The notes beneath the pieces are model-generated. The model saw only the letters and a program-made list of their open reading frames with translations, ran no database searches and was not told where the DNA came from. A stretch of DNA of 64,000 bases, taken from the NCBI GenBank assembly GCA_029706075.1, contig JAINUG010000482.1:62001-126000 (forward strand). Direction: 5' to 3'. The translations under genes and the position numbers were made by a program. The first letter of the stretch is position 1. Each line of letters begins with the position of its first letter. The stretch is from Aldrovandia affinis. Its lineage: Eukaryota; Chordata; Actinopteri; Notacanthiformes; Halosauridae. Positions 9,641 to 19,730 of this stretch are shown here, one piece after another.

Positions 9641-11870
9641 CCTTGTGAACTCCTCCCTGTCTTCTGGTTGTTTCCACTCACCCTTCAAAAGGGCCCACAT
9701 CACCCCTCTGCTGAAAAAAACCACTCTAGACCCCTCAGTCATCCAGAATTATCGCCCAGTATCTGTCCTCCCCTTCCTGTCTAAAACCCTCAAAAGAGCT
9801 GCATCTAACCAACTCTCTACTTTCTTCACAGAAAATAACCTGCTGGACCCCCACCACACCGGCTTCAGACATGGCCACTTGATAGAAACCGCTCTCCTCT
9901 CGGTCAATGAAGCACTCCACACTGCACAAGCAGCCTCCCTCTCCTCCATCCTGATCCTGTTGGATCTCTCGGCTGCCTTCGACACTGTGGAGCACTCCAT
10001 CCTCCTGTCCTCCCTGGCAGCTACGGGGATCTGCGGTACAGCCCTTGCCTGGATTGAATCCTACCTCTGGTCGCTCCTTCCAGGTGGTCTGGGCTGGTAA
10101 AGTATCACCGCCTCGCTCCCTCCCCACCGGGGTTCCACAGGGCTCAGTCCTCAGTCCCCTTCTCTTCTCTCTGTACACCCGATCCCTTGGCTCCGTAATC
10201 TCTGCCCACGGCTTATCCTAGCATTGTTATGCTGATGACACCCAACTCTTTCTCTCCTTCTCCCCATCAGACACTCAAGTCTCTACCCGCATCTCTGCTT
10301 GCCTGAGGGACATTCAGAGCTGGATGGACAGTCACCACCTAAAGCTCAACCATGGTAAAACAGAACTAATCTTCATTCCTGCTCTAAACTCTCCCCACCT
10401 TGATTTCTCCATTTCTCTAGGTGACACCTTGGTGACATCATCACCCTATACGAAGAATCTTGGTGTGGTGATGGACAACAGGCTGTCCCTGTAAAAGAAC
10501 ATCGCAGCGGTAAGCCGGGCATGCAGATTCTTCCTGTATAACATCAGGAGAATCCGTCCCTTCCTTACCAAGTACTCTACCCAGTTCCTGGTCCAAGCAA
10601 TGGTACTGTCCCACTTGGACTACATTTTTACATTTTACATTTTAAGCATTTAGCAGACGCTCTTAACCAGAGCGACTTACAAGATGTGCATTAATACAAG
10701 GTAAGAACAATCATAGTTAGCGCACAGGATCAGTGCAGTAAACAGCAATAGACATCATTGCAGGTGTCTGCATATCATACCTGTAACACTGGGAAAGAAA
10801 AGGTTAGTGGTTTTTTTTTTTTTTTTTTTTTAACAGTGTAGAACAAGTAAACAGTGGTGACGACAGATTGACTAGATGGACAGTGTTCAGTGGTAATGGA
10901 GTCTGAAGAGGTGGGTTTTGAGTCTCTTGCGGAAGATTGGAAGTGATTCCGCAGTCCTGACCAATTGCGGGAGGTCGTTCCACCAACGAGGGGCCAGGAC
11001 AGAGAAGAGGCGAGACCGCGAGGAGCGGCTGCCAGGCGCCCGGAGGGATGGGGCAGTCAGTCTGCCAGCGGAGGCAGAGCGGAGGGGTCTGGGCGGGGTG
11101 TAGGGAGTGATGAGTGACTGGAGGTATGGGGGAGCAGTACCTCTGCGACTACTGCAACTCCCTTGTGGCTGGCCTTCCGGGATCTGCCACAACCTTCCCA
11201 GACACTCCCATATCACCCCCCTGCTCACTACCCTCCACTGGCTGCCTGTTATAGCTTCCATCAAATTCAAAACATTGGTCCTAGCATACCAAGCAGTCAA
11301 GGGATCAGCCCCAACATACCTTCTCAAGATCTTCAAACCCTACACACCTGCCAGACCTCTCCGTTCTGCTACCTCAGGATGCCTGGCACCTCCCCCCCAC
11401 ACCTGTGCTTCCTGGTCACGTCTCCTGTCGGTTCTGGCTCCACAATGGTGGAATGACCTTCCCGTGGAAGTCAGGACAGCTGAGACCCTGGCCACCTTCA
11501 AGCAATGACTGAAGACTCACCTCTTCAGGGTGCACCTCTCCCTGTAGTCCGTAGTCTGTAGTAAACTTAGGGATGTAGCTGTTTAGCATTGCACTCTTGT
11601 CTACTTGTTTATGTATTGTATTAGGTTTAGGCATTATTTCGCAGATATTTTCTGCTCTGCTTGTTTTATTGCTGCCTTTGAATTGTGGCTACAAATTTAC
11701 CTACAGGGTCCTAGTTTAACTATGTGGTTGCTCCTAGCACCTGGAACTGTACTTCCCACTAGGGTGGCTTTCAGCTAAACTGTTCTTGACTACGGTAAAC
11801 ATTTTGTTGTACGTCGCTCTGGTTAAAGCGTCTGCCAAATGCCTGTAATGTAATGTAATGTAATGTTAGC
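9641..11870 (+). mobile_element. L2-clade LINE inserted in ERV-B gag, itself interrupted
   Basis: RT coding pieces lie at 9645-10100 (NYRPVSVLPF, LDLSAAFDTV), 10100-10620 (CYADDTQLF with the RT catalytic YADD, in a frame with stops) and 11153-11508 (HWLPV, WWNDLP of the C-terminal domain). The 3' UTR ends in the L2 tail and a TAATG microsatellite. Endonuclease and 5' end are missing, as is normal for truncated LINE copies. A second L2 fragment (10624-11146) is nested inside. Both edges are flanked by ERV-B gag. Confidence 0.85.
10624..11146 (-). mobile_element. Nested L2 LINE 3' fragment
   Basis: Reverse-complement L2 3' end (tail at 10624-10680, C-terminal RT coding at 10887-11100 on the minus strand) placed inside the plus-strand L2. 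A GACTAC duplication flanks it (10618-10623 and 11147-11152), and removing it rejoins the coding sequence 'DYCNSL' of the host L2. A T-run of about 20 lies at 10811-10830. Confidence 0.85.
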
Positions 11871-12272
11871 CGAGCAGGCCACACCAAACACGACTGTACT
11901 GACTCCAATGGCAGACAGGCACAGAGACCCCAAACACTGGCGCCAGTGCCAGTAGCGCCAACCCCAGTGACTCAAATAGCTGCCGCAGTCTCACAAGTTC
12001 CACTTGTGCACGTACATGTTACTCAATCTGCAGGTGGTTATTGGACCCCAATGGGAAGAGGGGTGACAAGAGGAAGGGGGAGACAACAGCGGGAAGCACC
12101 CCAACAAAGTGGAGGCCAAAACAGCCAGTCAGCACAAGGGCAGCCTAGACACAGTGTGTGTTGGGGATGTAATCAGGCTGGGCATATTAGAAGTAACTGT
12201 CCAACAAATCAATGGGAAGAACCGGCAGCACCCAACCCATGGACAGGGCCAACAGCAAATGGTCAGAACTAA
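11871..12272 (+). pseudogene. ERV-B gag, nucleocapsid with zinc knuckle
   Basis: The open frame 11946-12272 has a Pro/Gln-rich start, an Arg/Gly-rich patch (RGVTRGRGRQQR) and one perfect CX2CX4HX4C knuckle (CWGCNQAGHIRSNC, about residues 72-85). This binds viral RNA in retroviruses. It continues the gag interrupted by the L2 at 9641 and runs directly into protease sequence. A single knuckle fits gamma-like viruses. Confidence 0.85.
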
Positions 12273-12302
12273 GGGTGCCCAGAGAAGCCAGAGGGGGAAA
12301 CA

Positions 12303-12656
12303 ATGTTACCAATTGTCTCACTAGAACCACAAGAGGAACCCATCATACCGGTAATCATCAATCAACAAGAATATCAATTCATGGTGGACACAGGTGCCAC
12401 CTACTCATGCATTCCTATGCATTGGGAAAACAGGTTCAGGCCTCCCCCTCTCCAATTCATCAGTCATAACTATTGGCTTCTCTGGGAAACCACAGATAAT
12501 TCCACTTACACAGCCTGTCCCAATGCGAATTGCAGCTAGAACTATAATTGCACCATTGCTATACTCAGCCCACACTCCAGTCACTCCAGTCTCTTAAGCA
12601 GACACATTTTATGTCCGCTGAAAGCCAACATCATATGCACACAGGATGGCATTTAT
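12303..12656 (+). pseudogene. ERV-B protease
   Basis: 12303-12539 carries the retroviral aspartic protease active site MVDTGATYSC (DTG at about residues 30-32). A frameshift after about 12460 moves the flap region to the frame at 12394-12597 (VITIGFSGKP). The expected LLGRD-like C-terminal motif, intact in ERV-C, is decayed here. The protease would cleave Gag and Pol. It lies between nucleocapsid and the 2H-like domain. Confidence 0.75.
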
Positions 12657-13123
12657 GTGGACATCCTCGATGAATTACAAAGTAGGATGATACCCGTACA
12701 AACTCAGTCAGGTGAACTCCTGCACCCTATAGTGTATTGGCTGTGCTTGACTCCTCAAGAATCCATGTTACAAGAACAATGGAAAAGGTGGGAACGTGAG
12801 TCCGAACCTCGATTGCCATTACACTGCACCCTCATGTACGACAAGCAACAATCGCACGAGGATAATAAAGCATGTTGGGATGACGCCATCAAGAGGCACC
12901 ATTATCCAATTGTGAGCCAAGATATTTACATTGGCCCACAAGGAGCAGCAGCCGCAGTAACGCTGCTGCCGTCCCTACACCAATGGTTCCAGGTCCAGAA
13001 TTCTACACCACATATAACGTTGTTAATAGCGGAAGGTAGAGAATCGCATGAATTGGAGCCAATGGTCAAAACAGCTCTACAGGTACAAGAATGGTTACCA
13101 ACGGCAAACAGGTGCGTTCAGGT
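12657..13123 (+). pseudogene. ERV-B 2H-phosphoesterase-like domain between protease and RT
   Basis: Open from 12657; the ATG at 12657 is in-frame but probably internal to a Pol polyprotein. Two H-x-T motifs, HCTLMY (His codon 12822-12824) and HITLLI (13011-13013), are 63 residues apart, each in a beta-strand-like context. The 2H phosphoesterase superfamily is defined by two H-x-[ST]-x motifs. Between them is a Gly-rich strand (IYIGPQGAAAAV). ERV-C (48690-49240) has the same layout and spacing. RT, RNase H and integrase do not follow. The frame runs on into a SINE and stops at 13208. Function is inferred; in other viruses 2H enzymes cleave 2-5A, but nothing here shows that activity. Confidence 0.5.
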
Positions 13124-13294
13124 GGTTCTCTGTGGCTCAGTTGGTAGAGCACGGCGTTGGCAACGCTTAGGTTGTGGGTTCAATCCCCACTGGGGCCACA
13201 TATACTGAAAATGTATGCATTCACTACTGTAAGTCGCTTTGGATAAAAGCGTCTGCTAAATGGCATATATTATATTATATATATTATTATTATT
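13124..13294 (+). mobile_element. tRNA-headed SINE with L2 tail
   Basis: Starts GGTTCTCTG. It has a good RNA polymerase III A box (TGGCTCAGTTGG) and B box (GGTTCAATCC), a tRNA-Ala-like anticodon loop, then the LINE-derived tail (gtcgctttggataaaagcg) and AT repeats. The same element is at 50422-50589 (-). It cuts ERV-B. No clear target-site duplication was found for this copy. Confidence 0.85.
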
Positions 13295-13435
13295 TCTCCC
13301 AACAGACAGTTCATTAGGATCTCAGGAAAAGCATATGACAGAGGGATAGCAGAAAGAGTCCTGTTAAATGAGAGATTACCTACACAGATGCCCCTTCAGG
13401 CTGAGCATGAATGAGGTATATTAGTACTGTACTGT
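13295..13435 (+). pseudogene. ERV-B remnant between SINE and L2
   Basis: About 140 bp, open in one frame (FIRISGKAYDRGIAERVLL), probably Pol or Env of ERV-B. I cannot assign the domain. Confidence 0.3.
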
Positions 13436-15345
13436 GCATCCTTTGCATCCTTCTTTCACGAGAAGGTTGATGTCATTCGCAACTCCTTCCCCCCAACCTC
13501 TCTCTCACCCATCCCGCTACCTAAACTTCTCACCCCTCTGTCCTCCTTCTCGCCCCTCCCTGACTCAGACATCCTTCAACTTGTCCTCTCCCACCGTCCC
13601 ACCACCTGCGCTCTTGATCCCATTCCTTCCCCCCTCTTCCAGTCCATTGCTATGGACATCCTCCCCTTTGTCTCCAATGTCATTAACTCCTCTCTTTCCT
13701 CTGGCTCTGTCCCCTCTTACCTTAAATGTGCTCATGTTGTCCCCCTCCTCAAAAAACCCTTTCTGAATCCTGCTGTCATCTCTAACTACCAACCTGTCTC
13801 TCTCCTCCCATTCCTTTCCAAAACATTAGAGCGAGCTGTCTATAATCAACTGTCTGCTCATCTCTTACAGAAAGACCTGCTTGATCCCAACCAATCTGGG
13901 TTCAGAGCAGGCCACTCCACAGAGACCGCTCTCCTTGCTGTCACTGAGGCTCTTCATGGGGCTAAGTCCCAATCCCTTAGCTCCGCCCTACTCCTCCTCG
14001 ACCTGTCGGCAGAATTCGACACCGTGGACCACCGGAGCCTGCTCTCATCTCTCGTCGAGATGGGAATCTCTGGATCTGCGTTGACATGGTTCAAGTCCTA
14101 CCTGGCTGACCGGTCCTACCAGGTGGCCTGGAGAGGATCCCTCTCCTCTCCCCGCACCCTCTCTACCAGAGTCCCACAGGGCTCGGTGCTAGGCCCCATC
14201 CTATTTTCTCCGTACACCAAGTCACTTGGCTCTGTTATTTCTGCTCATGGTTTTTCCTATCACTGTTATGCTGATGACACACAACTGTTCCTCTCCTTCT
14301 CTCCATCTGATACCCAGGTCCCGGCATGGATCTCTGCATGCCTGGCTGACATCTTCGCTTGGATGTCCACCCACTACCTGAAGCTGAACCTGGGGAAGAC
14401 TGAGCTGCTATTCCTCCGAGCGAAGGGCTCCCCGAGGATTGATGCGTCAATCACCGTGGAAGGCTCCATAGTGTCTCCATCCTAGTCTGCCAGGAGGCTT
14501 GGGGTAACCCTGGACAACCAGCTGTGCTTCTTGAGCCATATTGCAGCGATCACTCGGACCTGCCGTTTCTCCCTCCACAACATCCGGAGGATCCGACCGT
14601 TCCTCACCCAAGAGGCCACTCAACTCCTGGTCCAGGCCCTGGTGATCTCACGTCTGGATTACTGCAATTCCTTAGCAAGCCACTGCAACTAGTCCAGAAC
14701 GCTGCCGCTCGTCTGGTGTTCAACCAGCCGAAGTTCACCCATGTCAGCCCTCTACTCTCCTCTCTGCACTGGCTCCCCATCACAGCACGCATCAGATTCA
14801 AGTCACTGGTGCTTGCTTTTCAATCGGCCAGAGGTACTGCTCCCCCATACCTCCAGTCACTCATCACTCCCTACACACCTCCCAGACCCCTCCGCTCCAC
14901 CTCCTCTGGTAAACTGACTGTCCCTTCCCTCCGGGCGCCTGGCAGCCTCTCCTCGCAGTCTCGCCTCTTCTCTGTCCTGATCCCTCGCTGGTGGAACGAC
15001 CTTCCGCAATCAAAACCCACCACTCAAAACCCACCTCTTCAGACTCCACTAGCACTGAACTCTGTCCATCTAGCTAAATTGCCTTCACCACTATTTACTT
15101 GTTCAACACTATACTCCCAAATAAAATAAAAAATAAAAATAATAATAACAATAATTCACTAACCTTTTCCTTCCCGGTGTTACAGGTATGGTACGCAGAT
15201 GCCTGCAATGATGTCTATTGCTGTATTCCTGCACTGATCTTGTGCGCTAACTATGATTGTTCCTACCATGTATTAATGCACATCTTGTAAGTCGCTCTGG
15301 ATAAGACCGACTGCTAAATGCTTAAAATGTCAAATGTAAATGTAC
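13436..15345 (+). mobile_element. L2-clade LINE, 5'-truncated
   Basis: RT frame 13652-14485 (277 codons) with NYQPVSLLPFLSKTLERAVYNQ and CYADDTQLFLSF (catalytic YADD), ending at an in-frame TAG at 14483-14485. The C-terminal domain is at 14524-15129 (HWLPITARIRF, WWNDLP). Compared with the copy at 44440-47390 it lacks endonuclease and about 100 bp near 14680 and 15010. The 3' end carries the L2 tail at 15285-15345. It copies RNA into DNA at nicked target sites; this copy is dead. Confidence 0.9.
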
Positions 15346-15535
15346 TGTATTGTATTGTATTAAATTATATTGTATTGTATTGTATTGTATTGTATTTTTA
15401 TTACACTGTATTTTATTTTAAGCTCTTGTTATTGTATTGGTTTGTATGTTGACACCTTGCACTCAGGCAAATTCCTTGTACATCGTACTTGGCGAATAAA
15501 TAATTCTGATTCTGATTCTGATTCTGATTCATCGT
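15346..15535 (+). repeat. TGTAT microsatellite and end of another LINE
   Basis: 15346-15405 is a (TGTAT)n tract. 15460-15535 has a LINE-like 3' end (GCAAATTCCT...GGCGAATAAA) followed by a (CTGATT)n microsatellite at about 15506-15532. The LINE clade is not determined. Confidence 0.6.
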
Positions 15536-15655
15536 CTTGATGGCCGCTGTAGCCTTGAGATAGCGACTTGCTGTCTGGCAGGATGGGATCTGACAACAGA
15601 CAGTAGGGATGACACGGCATGTGTGACTGTGACTAAACAGTCACAAAGGGGGAAA
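15536..15655 (+). other. ERV-B 3' internal end and polypurine tract
   Basis: Matches 23520-23650 closely. It ends in a purine tract (AAAGGGGGAAA type) directly before an LTR start TGTGGGAG at 15656. Non-coding in both copies. Confidence 0.65.
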
Positions 15656-16341
15656 TGTGGGAGAAGAAATAATAAGTTTTGCACTTAGGAACTCCATACT
15701 CTGTCCCTATATTGTCCAATAGATCACTTAGATAACTAATGTCTGCACACGGCCAAATTCCTGTATGGTTTGCTAACCGGACCAGCAACAGGCCGCATTA
15801 TACATAAATACAACCACTGCCAGTATATTATCAGAGTGTCAAGCAAAACAGTAATATTGCCTACATGCTATGCTTAGAGTGACACACTTAGGACCTGAAA
15901 TAGAGCAGGCTGTGCAGAATACATACCTCAATACAATGAGCACAAGGATGGGACCAAACATAAAGCTGAATTGGTTATCCAAGTGTCCATTAGCGCAGCA
16001 ATAAACTATCTCTGTCCGACGAAGTAATAGTCACATGTAGGGGAGAAATTTGGACATCACGGCCTGAAGCCAGACCAGGCGCTGCACTCACGGTCTAACT
16101 TAGCAGGGCCTTCCCCCACCAGACCAAACCACGTAAGACGTGGAGCCTGGTTCACCTGTCAATTAAATTTATGAACCCAGTTCGGGAGTCTCCGACAGTA
16201 CGAGGAGAAGAGAACATGGATTACAGTTAAACAAATGAATCCTGCATGTTTAATTATTTTACCTTGGTATCAGGGATTCTGCAAAATTCACCGCCAGCAT
16301 TCTTGAGTCACGCGGCAGATAGATTATAAATCCCTGGAACC
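15656..16341 (+). repeat. LTR of the 1-kb TGTGGGA family, truncated
   Basis: Starts TGTGGGAG after a polypurine tract. It aligns with 23651-24190 (+) and with the reverse complement of 27260-27844, then is cut at about 16341 by an L2/Rex-like LINE. The last third of the LTR (present at 24200-24650) is absent. Confidence 0.75.
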
Positions 16342-16862
16342 CCCAGCCTATTATTAAAAAACCTAACCTCAATATTTCAGTCATTAATAATTATAGACCA
16401 ATTTCTAAACTACCGTTTATTTCCAAAATCCTGGAGAAAGTGGTATCTAAACAATTCCTTGAGGTAATAGTAAAGAACAATATATTTGAAAGATTTTAAT
16501 CTGGTTTTAAGAGCCGTCACATTACAGAAACCCCCCTTCTCAGGGTTTTGAATGACGTTTTGATGAATGCTGACTTCAGTGACTGTACTGTGCTGGTGCT
16601 ATTGGATCTGACCGCAGTATTTGATACGATTGATCATTCTATTTTAATTGATAGACTGAGAAATTTTGTTGGTATCTCGGGGACTGGTTTTCATCCTACC
16701 TGTCAAACAGGAAGTTCTCAGTGTCCATTGGGGATTATGTTTCCTCCATTGCAGTTACCTCCTGTGATGTACCACAGGGCTGAATTCTCAGGCCGATATT
16801 GTTCTCTCTGTACATGTTACCCTTAGGCCAGATCATTCACCGGCATGGAATTTCCTTTCATT

Positions 16863-17254
16863 ATAAAAAAAAAAAAAAAAATTTATTTCAGATTTTCCCC
16901 CCGTTTTTCTCCCAATTTAGTAGCCAATTATACCCTCTATTTTATTTTCAATTCCCCACCCTCACGAGTCCGCCGCCCGTCCCTCTGGGAACGAGATTCG
17001 TATTCCTGGACCTATTTCCCGCCTTCTTTCGAGACGGAGATCTTCCACGGACTCCATTAACCTTCTCCTCGGCGGACTCGTGCCGGCTCTCCCTCCCCCG
17101 TCCCCCGGAGGCGGACAGCCAAATGCCGCCTCCGATCGGGCTGACGACCAGGGCCGGTCTGGTAGAAACGCGGGTTTCGATCCGCGTCTCTGACGGGCAG
17201 CGCACACCGCTCCAAAGCGCGGTGCACTAGACCACTGGGCCATCCGCCAGCCCC
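16863..17254 (-). mobile_element. 392-bp tRNA-headed SINE
   Basis: On the minus strand it begins GGGGCTGGCGGATGGCCCAG, with A box TGGCCCAGTGG, an arm of the type seen in Ser/Leu tRNAs, and B box GGATCGAAACC. A GC-rich body follows, then a tail reading TATAATTGGCTACTAAATTG. An 11-bp duplication TTCCTTTCATT flanks it (16852-16862 and 17255-17265), and its removal rejoins the RT of the host LINE. It is a different family from the SINE at 13124. Confidence 0.9.
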
Positions 17255-17706
17255 TTCCTTTCATTCTTACGCTGATGATACTCAGCTGTATCTATCAATT
17301 ACCCCTGACAATTTTAATAAGATGACTATTCTACATGGCTGTATTGCTGACATTAATAACTGGATGTCCAGTAACGTTTTACAGTTGAACCCGGACAAAC
17401 CTGAGTTTGTCATTGGCCCCATGTCCATCGCCAAATTCAGTCAAGCCTGGGCTCATTAACGGCTAATATCAAGTCTATAATAAAGAATTTAGGTGTGGTT
17501 TTTGACCCAAATGTAAATTTTGAACAGCACACCAAAAAAATAGCTCAGTCATGTCTTTACCATCTTAGAAGTATCTCAAAAATAAGATTGGTTCTGTCAT
17601 TTGAGGGTACAGAGAGAATTATACATGCCTTTGTTTCATCACGCTTAGATTATTGTAATGTTTTATTTTCAGGTATTAACCAAAAGTCACTGGCTCGTCT
17701 TCAGAT

Positions 17707-18069
17707 TACATTACATTACATTACATTACAGGCATTTGGCAGACGCTCTTATCCAGAGCGACGTACAACAAAGTGTTAACCGTAGTCAAGAACAGTTTAG
17801 CTGAAAGCCACCCTAGTGGGAAGTACAATTCCTGGGTGCTAGGAGTGACCACATAGTTAAACTAGGACCCTGTAGGTAAATCTGTAGCCACAATTCAGAG
17901 GTAGCAGTAAAGCACTCAATGCAGGAAATAATGCCTAAGCCTAATACAATACATAAACAAGTAGACGTGTAAACTAAGCAACTATGTCCCTAAGTTAACA
18001 AAAACCGGACTACGGGGAGAGGTGCACCCTGAAGAGGTGAGTCTTCAGTCGTCGCTTGAAGGTGGCCGA
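17707..18069 (-). mobile_element. L2 LINE 3' UTR fragment
   Basis: Reverse complement of the same 3' end as 11500-11870, including the L2 tail and TAATG repeats at its start. AGAT flanks it (17703-17706, 18070-18073), and removing it rejoins 'LARLQ' with 'IIQNSAAKL' of the host LINE. Confidence 0.85.
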
Positions 18070-18550
18070 AGATCATTCAGAATTCTGCTGCTAAGCTTTT
18101 AACAAGAACTAAATGCATGTCTCACATCACTCCAGTGCTGGCTTCCCTACACTGGTTGCCAATTCAATTTAGAATTGATTTAAAAATTGTATTGTACACA
18201 TATAAGTCATTGCACAAGCTGGCGCCACTATATGTTGCCGAATTGTTGGTCCCATATACCGCAACAAGGCCACTTAGGTCCTCAGGTCAAGGATTTTTGG
18301 TAGTTCCACAGTCCAAGTTAAAATCAAGGGGTGATCATGCCTTCGCTGTGCTTGCTCCTAGACTCTGGAATAGCCTACCCTCTTATATTAGATCCGTTGA
18401 ATTAGTCTCAGCTTTTAAATCTAATCTTAAAACCTAATTAATTATTACTAATGATGTCACTTTTGATGAAAAGATTAGGCCAGAATGTTTGAATTTATAT
18501 TTGGGCTATTGTTATTTTGTGTTGCAATAAAAACAATGATATTGATTACA

Positions 18551-19150
18551 TTTGGGTTTTTGATTTGCGTTATGCCAGTCTGCACGGTTATTTTCATGGT
18601 TCACCTCGAAATAGTTTGTGTTTTTTGACAGGTAATTCTATAGACAAATTGAGGAAAGCATGTCTCTGAGCACTTTGTTTACGAAAAAAATGTTATTACT
18701 TTACCAGCATATTGTCCTATTTGAACTAAAAGAATGCGACATTATCTCAATCTTAAATAATTTGGCCCACTCACAATTACCTTGGCCCACCCACAAATTA
18801 AATCCTGCTGCTGCTACTGGCCAGCTCTGAAAGTGAAAGCATAAAGAAAGTGTGATGCATATTTTACCTTCCTCAATTATCCAGCCTTTTACATGCAAGC
18901 TGAGCACAGTGTAATTAACATCTCAGGAGATAATGGGGTCACCAATCAACTCACTGATCAATCACACAATCATTCACAGACACCCAACATCCATCATCTC
19001 CTTTCTCTTCCCACTGCCAATCAGAGTGGCTTGCGCTGGCATTGATCTACGCCAGTGGTGGCCAACCTGCATGCACAATTGCACAATAATTTTCCTTCTT
19101 CATCACTGTAAAACTTATTAACATTAGCCCAGTTTCCAATTTTCTGTTCA
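18551..19150. other. No gene recognised
   Basis: AT-rich sequence with only short chance ORFs. Around 19000-19080 it may include the terminal part of the hAT element that follows, but no terminal repeat could be confirmed. Confidence 0.5.
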
Positions 19151-19730
19151 AAATGTGAAAAAGCTTCTAAATGGATAGATTTGATTTGAGACAAAATGAG
19201 AGTGTGGGAGATAACGCTGATCCCACTGATGCAACGAGAGAAAAAGGAAAGTAACTGATTAAGGCAGGACCATCCAGGACAGGTGGGAGAAATATTATTT
19301 TATGACTGAACTGAAAGGGAAGGAATTTTGCTTGATATGCAAAGAGACACTGTCTGTCAGCAAAAAATACAATGTTCAGCGACATTACAAAACACGGCAT
19401 ACTGCCCACATGGACACCTTTCCAACAGGGTCATTTGAGCAAGACTCAAAAACAGTCTGACCAACCACAGGCAGAATTTGAGGTGAGCTCTGACCGAGAG
19501 CAATGCAGTGACATGGCTAGTTATCACATTGCTTGGCTACTTGCTAAAAACGGGAAACCCTTTGCTGATGGTGAGTTTGTGAAACAATGCTTCATTGAAT
19601 CAACTACTGACTTGTTTGACAGTTTTAAAAATAAAGACGAAATTGCAAAGCACATCAAAGTACTACAACTGGGCAGGCAGATTGTTAGTTGGTGAGTCAA
19701 TTGTCGGAAGGTAAAACCGAACATCATTGG
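19151..19730 (+). pseudogene. hAT transposase, GTF2IRD2-like, N-terminal part
   Basis: 19280-19400 reads through a BED-type zinc-finger pattern (ELKGKEFCLICKE then NVQRHYKTRH). After a frameshift near 19375, the frame to 19695 contains AWLLAKNGKPFADGEFVKQC, a hallmark of GTF2IRD2/ZBED-type hAT proteins. A TGA at 19693 ends the open frame. An insertion at 19731-20968 splits the gene; sequence resumes in frame at 20975. The protein would move the transposon by cut-and-paste. Confidence 0.75.

Larger units (their letters stand above)
16342..18550 (+). mobile_element. L2/Rex-like LINE, interrupted twice
   Basis: RT fingers and palm at 16380-16670 (NNYRPISKLPFISKILEK, LDLTAVFDTIDHS), catalytic YADDTQLYL at about 17268-17295, then 17495-17702 (NLGVVFDPNVNF, LDYCNVLFS) and the C-terminal domain 18075-18437 (SLHWLPIQF, APRLWNSLP). 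It is distinct from the other L2 copies in the window: AT-rich, different 3' end (cttttgatgaaaag...caataaaaaca). Contains a SINE (16863-17254) and an L2 piece (17707-18069); removing both restores a continuous RT order. Confidence 0.8.

Noticed and set aside
8599..9681. Minus-strand ORFs opposite ERV-B gag
   Set aside because: Shadows of the charged plus-strand gag sequence.
13124..13200. Possible functional tRNA-Ala-like gene
   Set aside because: Acceptor stem is not well paired, and it is followed by a LINE-type tail. The same unit recurs at 50422-50589 with a target duplication, so it is a SINE.
16948..17264. Overlapping 85-143-codon ORFs on both strands at 16799-17264
   Set aside because: They lie in the GC-rich body of a SINE with a clear 11-bp target duplication.
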